Assembly (NCBI GenBank): GCA_021776335.1
Contig: JAJFGB010000009.1
Span: forward strand, 930,001-994,000
Direction: 5' to 3'
Length of the DNA stretch: 64,000 nt
DNA from: Hyphococcus sp.
GTDB lineage: Bacteria; Pseudomonadota; Alphaproteobacteria; Caulobacterales; Parvularculaceae
The translations under genes and the position numbers were made by a program. The notes beneath the pieces are model-generated. The model ran no database searches. It was not told the origin of the DNA and saw only the letters and a list, made by a program, of their open reading frames with translations. Positions 37,737-48,400 of this stretch are shown piece by piece (position 1 is the first letter of the stretch; the number at the start of each line of letters is the position of its first letter).

Positions 37737-39077
37737 ATGACGAATCCGATCCTCGAAAATGCGAGACAAGCATACCTGGCGGGCGACCGGGCGGATGCGC
37801 GGACGCTTTGCCATGCCATGTTAGAAGATGGGCGTAAGGAAACTGGCGCGCCAGGTGCTGATGCGGCGATTGCTGCTTTGGCCATCGAATTCCTCGACTA
37901 TGAAATGGCGGACGGCGTCTATGCTCGCATGGTCGAGCGCGAGCCTGAAAGTCTTGACCATCGCAACCATTATGCAACGACGCTCACGCAAGCAGGTGAA
38001 TTTGATCGTGCAGAGGCGCAGTTACGACAGGCATTGGCGATCAACAATGGACATGGCCCATCCCTGTTTAATCTATCACTGATTCATAAGGCGCGCCCCA
38101 ATGACGCGCTTATTGCTGAGCTCGAAGATCTGCTCCGAACGCCGGATTTGCCGCGCTCTGACCAATATGCCTATCGCCTTTCTCTTGGGAAATTTTACGA
38201 TGATATTGGCGAGTTTGACGAGGCGTTCAGGCATTATGACGACGCCATGCGCAGCGCTCGTATTTCATATGATCATGAAGCGCAGAAGGCCCGCTTTGAT
38301 AAAATCAAAAAAACCTTCGCGAAAGCGGTGTTTGAAGACAACAGCGGAACGGGCCATTCCTCCGCCGCCCCAATCTTTTTGGTCGGCATGCCTCGTAGCG
38401 GGTCGTCACTCCTGGAGACGCTGCTGGGCGCCGATGCGCGCATTGCCGCGATTGGCGAACGCAACGAAATATCACACGTTGTTGAAAATATGGCGCGAGG
38501 CACGATAGAAAGTCATACCGATGAATACCGGCCGCACGGCGCCGATTATTGCAAGCGCGTTGAGCCGTTGGTGCAAGGGGCGGAACGGTTCATCGATAAA
38601 AATCTTCTGAATTTCGAGCGCGCGGGACTTATCCGCCTTATGCTCCCGAATGCGACAATCATTCATACATTCAGGGATCCGGTTGATACCTGCCTTTCCT
38701 GTTATTTTCAAACGCTCGATCCTTCAATTTTTCCGTTCACCTTTGATTTGGCTCATATTGGACAATATCATAATCTTTATACAGATTTAATGTCTCATTG
38801 GAGTGAAGCGCTTCCAGGATATATCGTTGATGCAGGTTACGAAGACCTGGTCAGCGATCCGGATGGCGTGACGCGCACACTTACTGAAAAAACCGGCCTT
38901 GCGCCGATGAAGTCGGAAAACCAGGATGATAAAACTGTTATTGCGACAGCGTCAGCCTGGCAGGCGCGCCAGCCAGTCTATGAAACGTCTGTAAAGCGTT
39001 GGAAAAACTACGAAAAACACCTTTCGCCATTATTCGCGACGCTCGAGCAATCGGGTTTTCAGCATCCCGGCGCATGA
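37737..39077 (+). CDS. TPR-containing sulfotransferase, copy 2
   Basis: 446 residues, 61 bp after copy 1. Its repeat region is the most diverged of the four (EFLDYEMADGVYARMVEREPES, then ALAINNGHGPSLF). The catalytic domain keeps FLVGMPRSGSSLLETLL (about 214-230), IGERNEISHVV and IIHTFRDPVDTCLSCYFQ, and the C-terminal signature TASAWQARQPVYETSVKRW. The stop overlaps the ATG of copy 3 (ATGA), so copies 2 and 3 are translationally coupled. Acceptor unknown. The different repeat region, with a shared catalytic core, fits different partner recognition. Confidence 0.88.
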   Translation: MTNPILENARQAYLAGDRADARTLCHAMLEDGRKETGAPGADAAIAALAIEFLDYEMADGVYARMVEREPESLDHRNHYATTLTQAGEFDRAEAQLRQALAINNGHGPSLFNLSLIHKARPNDALIAELEDLLRTPDLPRSDQYAYRLSLGKFYDDIGEFDEAFRHYDDAMRSARISYDHEAQKARFDKIKKTFAKAVFEDNSGTGHSSAAPIFLVGMPRSGSSLLETLLGADARIAAIGERNEISHVVENMARGTIESHTDEYRPHGADYCKRVEPLVQGAERFIDKNLLNFERAGLIRLMLPNATIIHTFRDPVDTCLSCYFQTLDPSIFPFTFDLAHIGQYHNLYTDLMSHWSEALPGYIVDAGYEDLVSDPDGVTRTLTEKTGLAPMKSENQDDKTVIATASAWQARQPVYETSVKRWKNYEKHLSPLFATLEQSGFQHPGA

Positions 39078-40444
39078 GCGATTTTCACAATAATTTTTAT
39101 CAGGCGCGCGTGCACCGCGCTAAATATGAGTTTGATCTCGCCGAAGAGTTTTGCGCCAAAGCACTCGAGTTTGACCCACAACATGTGGGCGCCCTGAGTT
39201 TATTTGGTGATATCAAGGCAATACAGGGTCATCACCCAAAGGCGCGTGAAGCGTTTATCGCTGCCGCGAAAATTGAGCCTGAAAACACCGTTCTCCTGCT
39301 AAATCTTGCCACCGCATTAAAAGGCATGGGCGATTTTGATGCAGCGCGCGACCTTCTCGAAAAAGCGATTGCTATCGATAGGAGTTTTGCGCCCGCATAT
39401 TACACGCTGGCAGGCATTGTGCGGTTTAAAGCGGCCGATCCGCTGATCGCCGATTTTGAGCGCTTGAAGAAAAAAGTTTACGGTAATTCTGTCTATCGAT
39501 GTGTCGCGTGTTTTGCGCTTGGAAAAATCTACAATGACATTGGCGAGTGGGATCTGGCATTTGAAAATTATGCGGAGGGAAATCAACGCCGCCGCACGCG
39601 CTATGACGGCGCCCACACACGCAACTCTCTGGAAGCGGTAAAACGGTTTTTTACCGCGGATTTAATTCGCGCCCGCGAGCAATTTGGCAATCCATCATCC
39701 AAACCCGTCTTTATTGTTGGCATGCCGCGCAGCGGATCCTCATTGATTGAGGATATTCTGTCGCGTTCGAATGATGTGGATGGTCTCGGCGAGCCTCAAT
39801 ATATCGAAGACCTGTTTTATTCGGCCTATAAGGAAATCTCGGCGCCTGACAAAAGCGTCAATCTGGAGCAAGTGCTTGGAGATGCGGAATTTTCGAGCCT
39901 TGGCGACAGATATCTCAAAATTGCTCAAGAAGTTGCGCCCGGCGCCAAGCGATTGATCGACAAGAACCTTTTTAACCACGCGTCAATTGGGTTCATTCGT
40001 TTGGTGTTTCCGAATGCCTCTATCATTCACGCGACCCGCGATCCAATCGATAGCTGCGTCTCTTGCTTCTTTCAGAACTTTACTGGCGGTCACGATTATA
40101 GTTTCGACCTCGGTGATATCGGCCGGCAATATGCAGCCTATGACGACATCATGAAATATTGGGACAACATCTTTGGTCCCGAGATATTTTCCGCGCCTTA
40201 CGAGCATATGATCGCTGACAAGGATGCAGCGATTGCGGATTTGTTTGCACATATCAAAATGCCGACGCCGGGTGAGGAAACGCTCACAAAACCCGCGAAC
40301 CGCGCGATCCCGACAGCGTCTGCCTGGCAGGCGCGCCAGCCGATTTATACGACATCGGTGAAGCGCTGGAAAAACTACGAAAAACATCTCTCACCGCTGT
40401 TTGATGCGCTTGAGCAATCGGGCTTTCACTATACGGATACATGA
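39074..40444 (+). CDS. TPR-containing sulfotransferase, copy 3
   Basis: 456 residues from ATG 39074, chosen because it overlaps the stop of copy 2 and begins MSDFHNNFYQAR, nearly identical to the start of copy 4; the longer in-frame start at 38999 lies within copy 2. Repeats: ALEFDPQHVGALS, AAKIEPENTVLLL, AIAIDRSFAPAYY. Catalytic motifs: FIVGMPRSGSSLIEDIL, LGEPQYIEDL, IIHATRDPIDSCVSCFFQNF; C-terminal signature TASAWQARQPIYTTSVKRW. Copies 3 and 4 are the closest pair, evidently a recent duplication. Confidence 0.88.
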   Translation: MSDFHNNFYQARVHRAKYEFDLAEEFCAKALEFDPQHVGALSLFGDIKAIQGHHPKAREAFIAAAKIEPENTVLLLNLATALKGMGDFDAARDLLEKAIAIDRSFAPAYYTLAGIVRFKAADPLIADFERLKKKVYGNSVYRCVACFALGKIYNDIGEWDLAFENYAEGNQRRRTRYDGAHTRNSLEAVKRFFTADLIRAREQFGNPSSKPVFIVGMPRSGSSLIEDILSRSNDVDGLGEPQYIEDLFYSAYKEISAPDKSVNLEQVLGDAEFSSLGDRYLKIAQEVAPGAKRLIDKNLFNHASIGFIRLVFPNASIIHATRDPIDSCVSCFFQNFTGGHDYSFDLGDIGRQYAAYDDIMKYWDNIFGPEIFSAPYEHMIADKDAAIADLFAHIKMPTPGEETLTKPANRAIPTASAWQARQPIYTTSVKRWKNYEKHLSPLFDALEQSGFHYTDT

Positions 40445-40453
40445 TTGGGGCGG

Positions 40454-41827
40454 ATGAGCGATTTTCATCATAATTTTTATCAGGCGCGCATGCACCGCGC
40501 CAAATATGAATATGGACAGGCGGTGCATTTTTGCGCCGAGGCGCTGAGGCTTGATCCGCAACATCTGGGCGCCATGAGTTTATATGGCCGCCTGAAAGCA
40601 ATTCTCGGCCATCATCAAGAGGCGCGCGAAATATTTTCTGCCGCGGTGAAACTGGCGCCGGAAAATGCCGCCCTGTTGGTGGAACTCGCATCCATTTTGC
40701 GAGGGATGGGAGATTTTGATGCTGCGCGCGACAATCTTAAAAAAGCTGTTGCCGTTGATAAAACCTTTGCGCCGGCATTTTATACGCTCGCCGGCATTCA
40801 CCGCTTCGAGCCCGGCGACCCGTTAATCGACGATTATGTGCGCTTGAAAAAAAAGGTCTATGGAAATCCCGCATGGCGATGTCTGGCCTGTTTTTCACTA
40901 GGCAAATTATATGATGATTTAGGCGAGTGGGACCTGGCTTTTGAAAACTACGCAGAAGCCAATCAGCGCCGTCCCGCGCAATATGATTATGTGCATAAGA
41001 AAAACCTGCTTGAAGCGATCAAGCAGATGTTCACGCCGGAAATGATGCGCAGTCGCGATCAAACCGGTCATCCATCGCAAAAGCCTGTATTTATTGTGGG
41101 CATGCTCCGCAGCGGCTCATCTCTGGTAGAGGAAATGTTATCGCGCTCAGAAGATATAGACGGCCTGGGCGAGCCGCAGGATATCGAAGACCTTTTCGCA
41201 GCGGCCTATCAACATGTTCCCGGAGAGAATAATAAATTCAGCATCAAACAGATGATCGACAGCGCGCAGTTCGAAAGTTTTGGCGAGACCTATCTCGAAC
41301 GCTTACAAAAAATAGCGCCTGACGCCAAACGCCTGATCGACAAAAACCTGTTTAATCACACGCTGCTTGGCTTTGTTCGATTGTTGTTTCCCAATGCCGC
41401 CATTATTCATTCAATGCGAGATCCGATCGACACCTGTCTTTCCTGTTATTTTCAAAACTTTACCGAAGGTCATGATTACAGCTTCGACCTTGGCGATATG
41501 GCAAGGCATTACGCCGCCTATAGCGACATCATGGAGCACTGGAACGCCCTATTCGGCGCAGAGATTTTTGATGCATCCTACGAGCGCATGATCGGCGACA
41601 AGGATGCAGCAATTGCGGGTTTGTTTGCCCATGTGAAGATGCCAGCGCCCGGCGAAGAAGCCCTTACGACGCCAGCGACCCGCGCCATCCCGACCGCGTC
41701 GGCCTGGCAGGCGCGCCAGCCACTCTACTCAACATCAGTGAAGCGCTGGAAGCACTATGAAAAGCATCTCGGGCCGCTGTTTAAAGCGCTTGAGGATGAA
41801 GGTTTTGACTATAGCGGCGCTAAGTAA
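40454..41827 (+). CDS. TPR-containing sulfotransferase, copy 4
   Basis: 457 residues from ATG 40454 (MSDFHHNFYQAR), 9 bp after copy 3; a TTG at 40445 in frame is less likely. Repeats: ALRLDPQHLGAMS, AVKLAPENAALLV, AVAVDKTFAPAFY. The 5'-phosphate loop reads FIVGMLRSGSSLVEEML, with Leu in place of the Pro found in the other three copies. The rest is intact: LGEPQDIEDLF, IIHSMRDPIDTCLSCYFQNF and TASAWQARQPLYSTSVKRW. Last gene of the plus-strand cluster; it converges on the minus-strand RTX island. Confidence 0.87.
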   Translation: MSDFHHNFYQARMHRAKYEYGQAVHFCAEALRLDPQHLGAMSLYGRLKAILGHHQEAREIFSAAVKLAPENAALLVELASILRGMGDFDAARDNLKKAVAVDKTFAPAFYTLAGIHRFEPGDPLIDDYVRLKKKVYGNPAWRCLACFSLGKLYDDLGEWDLAFENYAEANQRRPAQYDYVHKKNLLEAIKQMFTPEMMRSRDQTGHPSQKPVFIVGMLRSGSSLVEEMLSRSEDIDGLGEPQDIEDLFAAAYQHVPGENNKFSIKQMIDSAQFESFGETYLERLQKIAPDAKRLIDKNLFNHTLLGFVRLLFPNAAIIHSMRDPIDTCLSCYFQNFTEGHDYSFDLGDMARHYAAYSDIMEHWNALFGAEIFDASYERMIGDKDAAIAGLFAHVKMPAPGEEALTTPATRAIPTASAWQARQPLYSTSVKRWKHYEKHLGPLFKALEDEGFDYSGAK

Positions 41828-41879
41828 TTCCGTGCATTGCAGGTGCGGCCCACATCATGACATCCTGTGATTTCAGTCA

Positions 41880-42218
41880 TCAATATTCCACAGCCCAAAC
41901 TTTTGGGTATGTAACACCGCCGGATGCATAGCAGCCATTGACATAAAAGCGGAGAGTCTGATTGGACGCGCGCGCTGATAAGGCAATTGCAACTATCGTC
42001 TCTTTTTCGGGGTGCGTTGATTCAACAAAATAATTGGAGGCTGCGCCGGCAGTGCATCCGTCCGGATTGGGGGCCGTGCCCGCTAAGTCAATGCGCGTAT
42101 ACCCGCTTGCAGAAGTTACCATTTTGACCACTGTATCGATTTGTGTCCAACCGCCCGCAAAGGCCGAAGTTGGTAGAGCGAGCGAGACAAGTACAGCTAT
42201 CGCAATTTTCATTCTCAT
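41880..42218 (-). CDS. Small secreted protein, unknown family
   Basis: 112 residues with a signal peptide (LALPTSAFAGGW). The mature part is about 90 residues with two Cys (NPDGCTAG and YVNGCYAS) that could form one disulfide, and a regular strand pattern. Start ATG 42218 follows aggaga; a second Met two codons later is possible. It is the last minus-strand gene of the RTX island, 204 bp downstream of the 2978-residue RTX gene, with two hairpins in between, so it is probably transcribed separately. No function recognised. Confidence 0.7.
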   Translation of the reverse strand: MRMKIAIAVLVSLALPTSAFAGGWTQIDTVVKMVTSASGYTRIDLAGTAPNPDGCTAGAASNYFVESTHPEKETIVAIALSARASNQTLRFYVNGCYASGGVTYPKVWAVEY

Positions 42219-42352
42219 TTCATATCTCCTGATGATTTAATTAAACTCCACTGCTCTACTGACTGTTAAACCATTGCCAATGACGCGCATTGGATCGAAG
42301 TAGCATTTTTCGCTTCGATTAAGTCGCTTCGAAAGGACGCCAAAGTAACTAT

Positions 42353-42379
42353 GAACCATACATTCGCAATGTATGGTTC
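42353..42379. other. Perfect 12-bp hairpin downstream of the lysozyme-RTX gene
   Basis: GAACCATACATT and AATGTATGGTTC are exact inverted repeats with a 3-nt cgc loop. It lies 44 bp past the RTX stop codon on the minus strand and upstream of the small secreted-protein gene. There is no T-run on either side, so it may be an operator, a stabilising 3' structure or a poor terminator. Confidence 0.5.
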
Positions 42380-42393
42380 TAGTCAAGTCCTTG

Positions 42394-42412
42394 GTTACAG
42401 TATTTCTGTAAC
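42394..42412. other. 7-bp hairpin just past the lysozyme-RTX stop codon
   Basis: GTTACAG and CTGTAAC pair perfectly around tattt, 10 bp after the end of the 2978-residue RTX gene. No U-tract follows on the minus strand. With the next hairpin it forms a two-stem 3' region. Confidence 0.4.
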
Positions 42413-42422
42413 ATCGGCACTT

Positions 42423-45400
42423 TTATCCGATAGGTGCAAACTCTTTATGTTCAGTGATCTCCAACACACCGTTGTCATTTGCGTTGAGCGACCCGAAGAA
42501 AGGCTCTTCGGGCGGTAATTCGAAATAACCCTCGCCTGCTCCTTCGCCCTGTCCGGAAATTTCCAAAGGCGGCGTCTCAGCGACTAAGCCATCCCCCAAA
42601 GCGTCGATATTGCCAAAATCAATATGATCGGCGCTGACAATTTCATATGGCAATGGAATTTCGACGTCGAAGGGAAGCTTAACCGGTGGTTCGATCGGCG
42701 AGGTGTCGGTCGGCTCTTCGGTTACTTTCTCAACCAGCGGTTCGGCTGGTTTTTCGGCTGGCGAAGTTTCAATGGGCTGATCATTCTCTTCTTCAATCAG
42801 TGGCTGGAAGGGCCTTTCGACAGGAGCATCATTTAGTTTCTCAGCCTGTGGTTCGACCGGTGTTTCTACCGGCGCTGTCTCAATGGATTCTTGATGAACT
42901 TCCTTGACCAGCGGCGGCGCCTTCTTGGTCATTACCACTTCGTCGGACGATTCGGCTTCGCTATTTGATTCAGCGCCATTGGCAGCTTGTTCTTCTTTTT
43001 GCTGTTCAATTAAGTCGCGCATCGCATCAAGGGCAGATCGATATTCCAACCTGGTGGGTTCTTCCTCATTCACGCGCCCGTCTTCCCTGGCGTCATTGGC
43101 GTCTGTCACTTCATCGCGCATTGCCTCGAACTCTATGTCATTGGGATTGCGAGCCCTGTCCACATAGCGCAAGGCGACATCTGCAAGATCCGTTTCGCGG
43201 CCATCGGACCAGGTAACGACAGCGCCGCCGAGGATCGTGTTATCCGTCAAATTCACCGGCGCCGCATTAACCGGCGCACCGCCGACAGGATCGATCGACA
43301 CAATGCCGAGATCGCCAAGGCGCGTCAGCTCGCCCGCGTCGCTTCGGCCATTGCTGTTGCGGTCCTGCCAAACGAAAAATTCATTAAAGCGATCGTCAGC
43401 CGCGCTCAGGGCGCCGTCGCCGTTGCTGTCGAACCCGCCAAGTCCTTCAAGGTCTGTCCGGGCGCCGGCCAGATCAGCGAGGAAGGAAATCTCTGAAACA
43501 CCGGCAATCCTTCCATCACCATTGCGGTCAAGCACGAGAAGGCCGTCATCACCGGCGACCCAACCGCCGCGTTCACGGATGCCGTCGCCATCAAAATCGA
43601 AATACACGTTACTGTCACGCGCAGAAATCAGCTCAACCCCGTCGCCGTCGAGATCGATGGCGAGTGGCGGCGTTGTATTAGACAGCGTTTCGATGTCCGT
43701 GCGATCCCATATCGTGCCATTGTCAAAGTGAATTTCTTCAATGCCGAGCGTCGTGGAATTTCGTTGTTGATCAATTTCGATCGTCGCACCGGTATTCACG
43801 TTGGTGATAATGACGTCGTCCGTATTAATCAGACCGCGCGACAGCAGCAGATCGGTGGGTAGGATACCGGCGTCGAAAATAATCCGGTCGGTATCTGTTG
43901 AGACGCCGAATTCATCGAGATAGTCGGCGCCGTCACTGGCGCCGAAAAGATAATCGTCTGAACCTGCCCTACCGAGCAATGTATCATTACCAAGGCCGCC
44001 GCGAATGCGTTCATCATCCGTGTTACCGCTGAGCGAGTCGGCCAGACTTGTTCCAACCAGAGTGACGTTGGCGACGATAAAGGCGGCATTCCAGACAATG
44101 GCATCCGAAAAAACAATTTCTTCGACGCCGTGGGCCGCTGAGAGGAAGTGTTGGTCTACCTCAATGATATCACCAGTGACTTCGTTAATCAGGAACAGAT
44201 CGTTCAACACGGACGTGTTTTTCTCCAGCCTGATGTCGCCGGGGTTAACGCCAGCGTCAAAAACGATCCGGTCAGTATCGCCCGCAAGGCCAAATTCATC
44301 GATCTTGTCGTTCCCATCGCCTGAAGCGATGAGGTAATCATCAGAGCCTTCCTTGCCGGGCATCGTATCATTGCCAAGGCCGCCACGAATGCGTTCCGCA
44401 TCGGAATTTCCTGTGAGCAACTCACCGGCGATTGTCCCGACCATCGTTACATTGGCGATGATATGAGCCGCGTTCCAGATCGTGCCATCGTCGAAGGTGA
44501 TCTCCTCAATGCCATGGGTTGCAGCAAAGAAGTGTTGATCGACCTCGATGACATCGCCAGTGATGTCATTGATCAGGAATAAATCATTCAACATCGCTGT
44601 GTTTTTCTCCAGCCTGATATCACCGGGGTTAACGCCAGCATCGAAAACAATCCGGTCAGTGTCGCCCGCCAGACCAAACTCGTCGATCTTGTCATTGCCG
44701 TCGCCTGCGGCAATGCGGTAGTCATCGGAACCCTGCTTGCCGAGGATCGTGTCGTCGCCAAGGCCGCCGCGGAATTTTTCATCATCGGTTGTGCCGTACA
44801 TGGTCTCCGCGGCAGCAGTGCCGCGTGTTTCCGCATTGGCGACCAGAAACGCCCGATCCCAGACCGTTGCGTCACCAAAGGCAATCTGTTCGATTCCTTC
44901 GTTGCCGGACAAGGCGAAATGACGATCAACCTCAACCACGTCGCCAGTGACATTATTGATAATCAGGAGATCGCCGAAATTACCGCTGGTGCGCACGACT
45001 TCCAAATGGCCAGGCAGGATCGACGGATCAAACTGAATTACATCGATATCAATTGCGTTGGCATTATCCTTGATCCAGTCATCCCCATGATTGGCGACCA
45101 GGACATAGGTATCGGAGCCGGCAAACCCCTTTAAAGAGTCATGGCCGGTGCCGCCGGTAATTGTATCATCGCCCGATGTGCCATTGATCGTCTGGTTGGC
45201 GTCGCGGATGAATATGCTCGCCGCATTAATTTGCGTGCGATCCCAGATCACGCCATCAGCGAATTCAATTTCACCAACGCCGACTGGCTCAATCGTTTTG
45301 AATTGGCTTTCAACAATGATTTCATGCCCGGTCGCGTTGTCGCGAATGATAAGATCGTCAGCATCAAGCGCTGAAATTCTAAAATCCAGATCACCACTGA

Positions 45401-48400
45401 GAAGATCGTCAAAGACGAGCCGGTCAATATGTTCGGGCGCGGCGCCTTCTCCTTCACCGCCGCTCAAATCAAAGCTAACCGTTTCTTGAATAATGTCATT
45501 TCCATCACCCGACTTGTAAATATACGTGTCGTCGCCGTCGCCGCCCTGAAGGAAATCATCTCCAGCGCCGCCCTCAATAGTGTCGGCGCCAAAAGTTGTT
45601 TTTATAACGTCGTCACCATCCAACCCAAATGCAAGATCCTCCCAGGGCGTGCCGGTCAAATCGTCATTTTGCGGCGTACCGGTCAGCCAGGTGTTCGAAT
45701 CCAAAAGATCGAATGCGCGCGTCTCCACCTGATCCCAGGTCAAGGTGCTGCCGTCAAAATCGAATACAAACTGTTCGATCCGATAAGGCGTTGATCCGTC
45801 TGGCGTGCTTGGAAAGCGAATTTCGGCAGGGAGCCGATAGAAAAATTGAGAGACAATGTTGAGCGTCGAAAATCCGCCGCCGGCTTTCGGCACGCTAATG
45901 ACCAGATCATCGCCCCGTATTCCGCCGCGCGTAAAGATGACATCGGCAGGATCGACATTGGCGCCAAATCGCACAGTGTCCACTTCGAGTGTAGGGTCAC
46001 CGTCGCTGACGCTGCTGGATGATCCCTCAAGAATTATGTCATTGCCGTAATCGGCCTCAAAATAATAGTTTTCGCCGTCCTGACCGCCGATAAGCAAATC
46101 ATCGCCTAACCCACCATCCAATTCACTGAGCGGCAAATGCTCAAAATTTTGGATAATATTATTGCCGGTATCATCGACCTGTGCGGCAGGAATAGCGGCA
46201 ATAAAACTGTCAATCGCCTGATAGTCCAGCAGCCCGTTCACATCATTCCAATTGATATCGGACCCGTCCGAAAACCTTATTTCCTCGATGCGCAGGGTAC
46301 GGATCGGTGTCGTTGGATCCGAAGAATTGAGACTGTCTACGAACGTAAATTGATTGCGTATCGTTATGGAATCGCTTGTACCGGTAATGCTGATAGTCAA
46401 ATCATCGAGGTAAATGCCTGACAGGGAAAATTCCAAATCAGCAGCCGTGATGCCGGCGCCGAATCCAATATAATCAGTCACGGCATTTGAATTTCCAAGA
46501 TCCTCAACAACGTCCGCGCCGTCTCCCAGATCGAACTGATAACCATTGGCCTCGTCGCGCCCTATCAGCGTGTCGTCCCCGAGGCCGCCATTGAGAACCG
46601 GCGCCGATACCAGCCCAACGACCCGATCATCTCCGTCGGTTGACTGTGACAGCAACTGGCCCAGAGGCGTCGTAATATCAAAATTGTGATCGACAACCCA
46701 TTCGGCGCCATCGCCAAAAACGACATTTGTTAAACTGAAAGGGGTGCCCGTGGAAAAAGAAAACGTTAATGGAATAATGATCTTGTCATTGGTTCCGTTG
46801 ATTGAGAATACCAGCGCCTCACCCAACGACGCCAGATCGGCGAAGTCTGCGCTGAAATCATGCTGACCAACACTGATACCGCTATCCGTTATCAATCGAG
46901 ACGCAAAATCTGTTCGCGACGTCAAACTTGTCGCAAACTGGCTGAGCGCAAATTCCAATTGACCCTGTGTGTTCTCGTCATCGACATAAAACTCGCGGAA
47001 ACCTTCGTCCTGGTCAAATTCGAGACCGAAATCATGGTGCTCAATTGAAATCAGGTCGACTGTAATATCGCTGGCCGTTATCCCGCCAACAAATTGAAGG
47101 GTCTCGATGCCTTCCTGTCCCGCAATAATATCTGTGCCATATCCGGCGCCAAACAAAACACGATCAATGCCGCCGCGTCCGGCGATGATATCATTGCCGG
47201 CGCCGCCATCAAGAATGTCGTCTCCACTGGCGCCGGCAAAGGGGTCTCCGCCGTCGCCGATGATGAAGTCGTCGCCGCTGTCGCCAAAGAGTGCGTCAAG
47301 TCCAACGAGACCGACAATGAGATCGTTCCCGGCCCCGCCCCGAAAATGATCGCTTCCCGTTGTACCCTGAAAGAAGTCAAAACCGTCAGTACCGGTAACC
47401 ACCGGCGGCAATACGGGCGGCGTGACGTTTACGGTCGCCTGCCCCTGGGCCTGCGCACCGGATTCGTCTTCGACTGTGTATGTGAAGGTGAACTGACCCG
47501 AGAAATCTGTTGGCGTGACGAGCGTAACAGCGCCATTGTCGAATGAAAGACTTCCGAAAGAGGGATTGCTTGCGGATATAAGCTCAAGATCGCCGCCTTC
47601 TGGATCACTGTCATTTTGCAGAAGCGCTGATTCAAAAATCGTTAATGTGCCGCCAAACAGAAAATCAACTTGATCGGCTACTGTGACTGGCGGTGTGTCT
47701 GGCTGGATAATGCGTAGAACGTTTTCTACAAAGGCGCCGTTAGTATCCTGCGCGACAACAGTGACAAAGGCTTCGCTTGTCGCGGCGTTGTCAAACTGAA
47801 AATCCCAGCTGTCGGCGCCGGTTTTTATTACGCTACCGTTCTGGGGCAGATATACCGCAACAACATCGGGTAACAGGGCGCCAGGGTTATTGATGATTCT
47901 GTAGTCAAAATGATCAATAAGGCTTTGTTGAGTAAGCGAAACAGACTGAGCGCCGCGTGCGAGCCACGGGTCGATGTTACCGCGGCGAATAAACGTAAAC
48001 GCATCTTGGGTCTGGCGAATCTCAGTCTGAGCACCGCCAAGAAAGTGTAACTCCTCAAAATTCTGAATGACCGTCACATCGGCCGCGGTCGGATCATCCG
48101 TCGCCGTTCTTAAATCGTAAACAGCAACGACGTCGTCCTGATATTCAGTTGTTTGAATATTAAGATCATCAGACGCTTTGCGATTGACGATTAAATAATC
48201 GTCGATTGCCCCGTCAAACTGAATAATATCGAAACCTGTCCCGCCATCAGCTGTATTGACGCCATTGTCGGCGTTCACAATATCGTCGCCGGCGCCGGCG
48301 TCTATTGTATCATCACCTTCTCCACCACTTATAACATCATTACCATCAAGCGCCGATATAAAGTCGTCGCCTTCGTGGCCGTTGATGATGTCGGCAAAAT

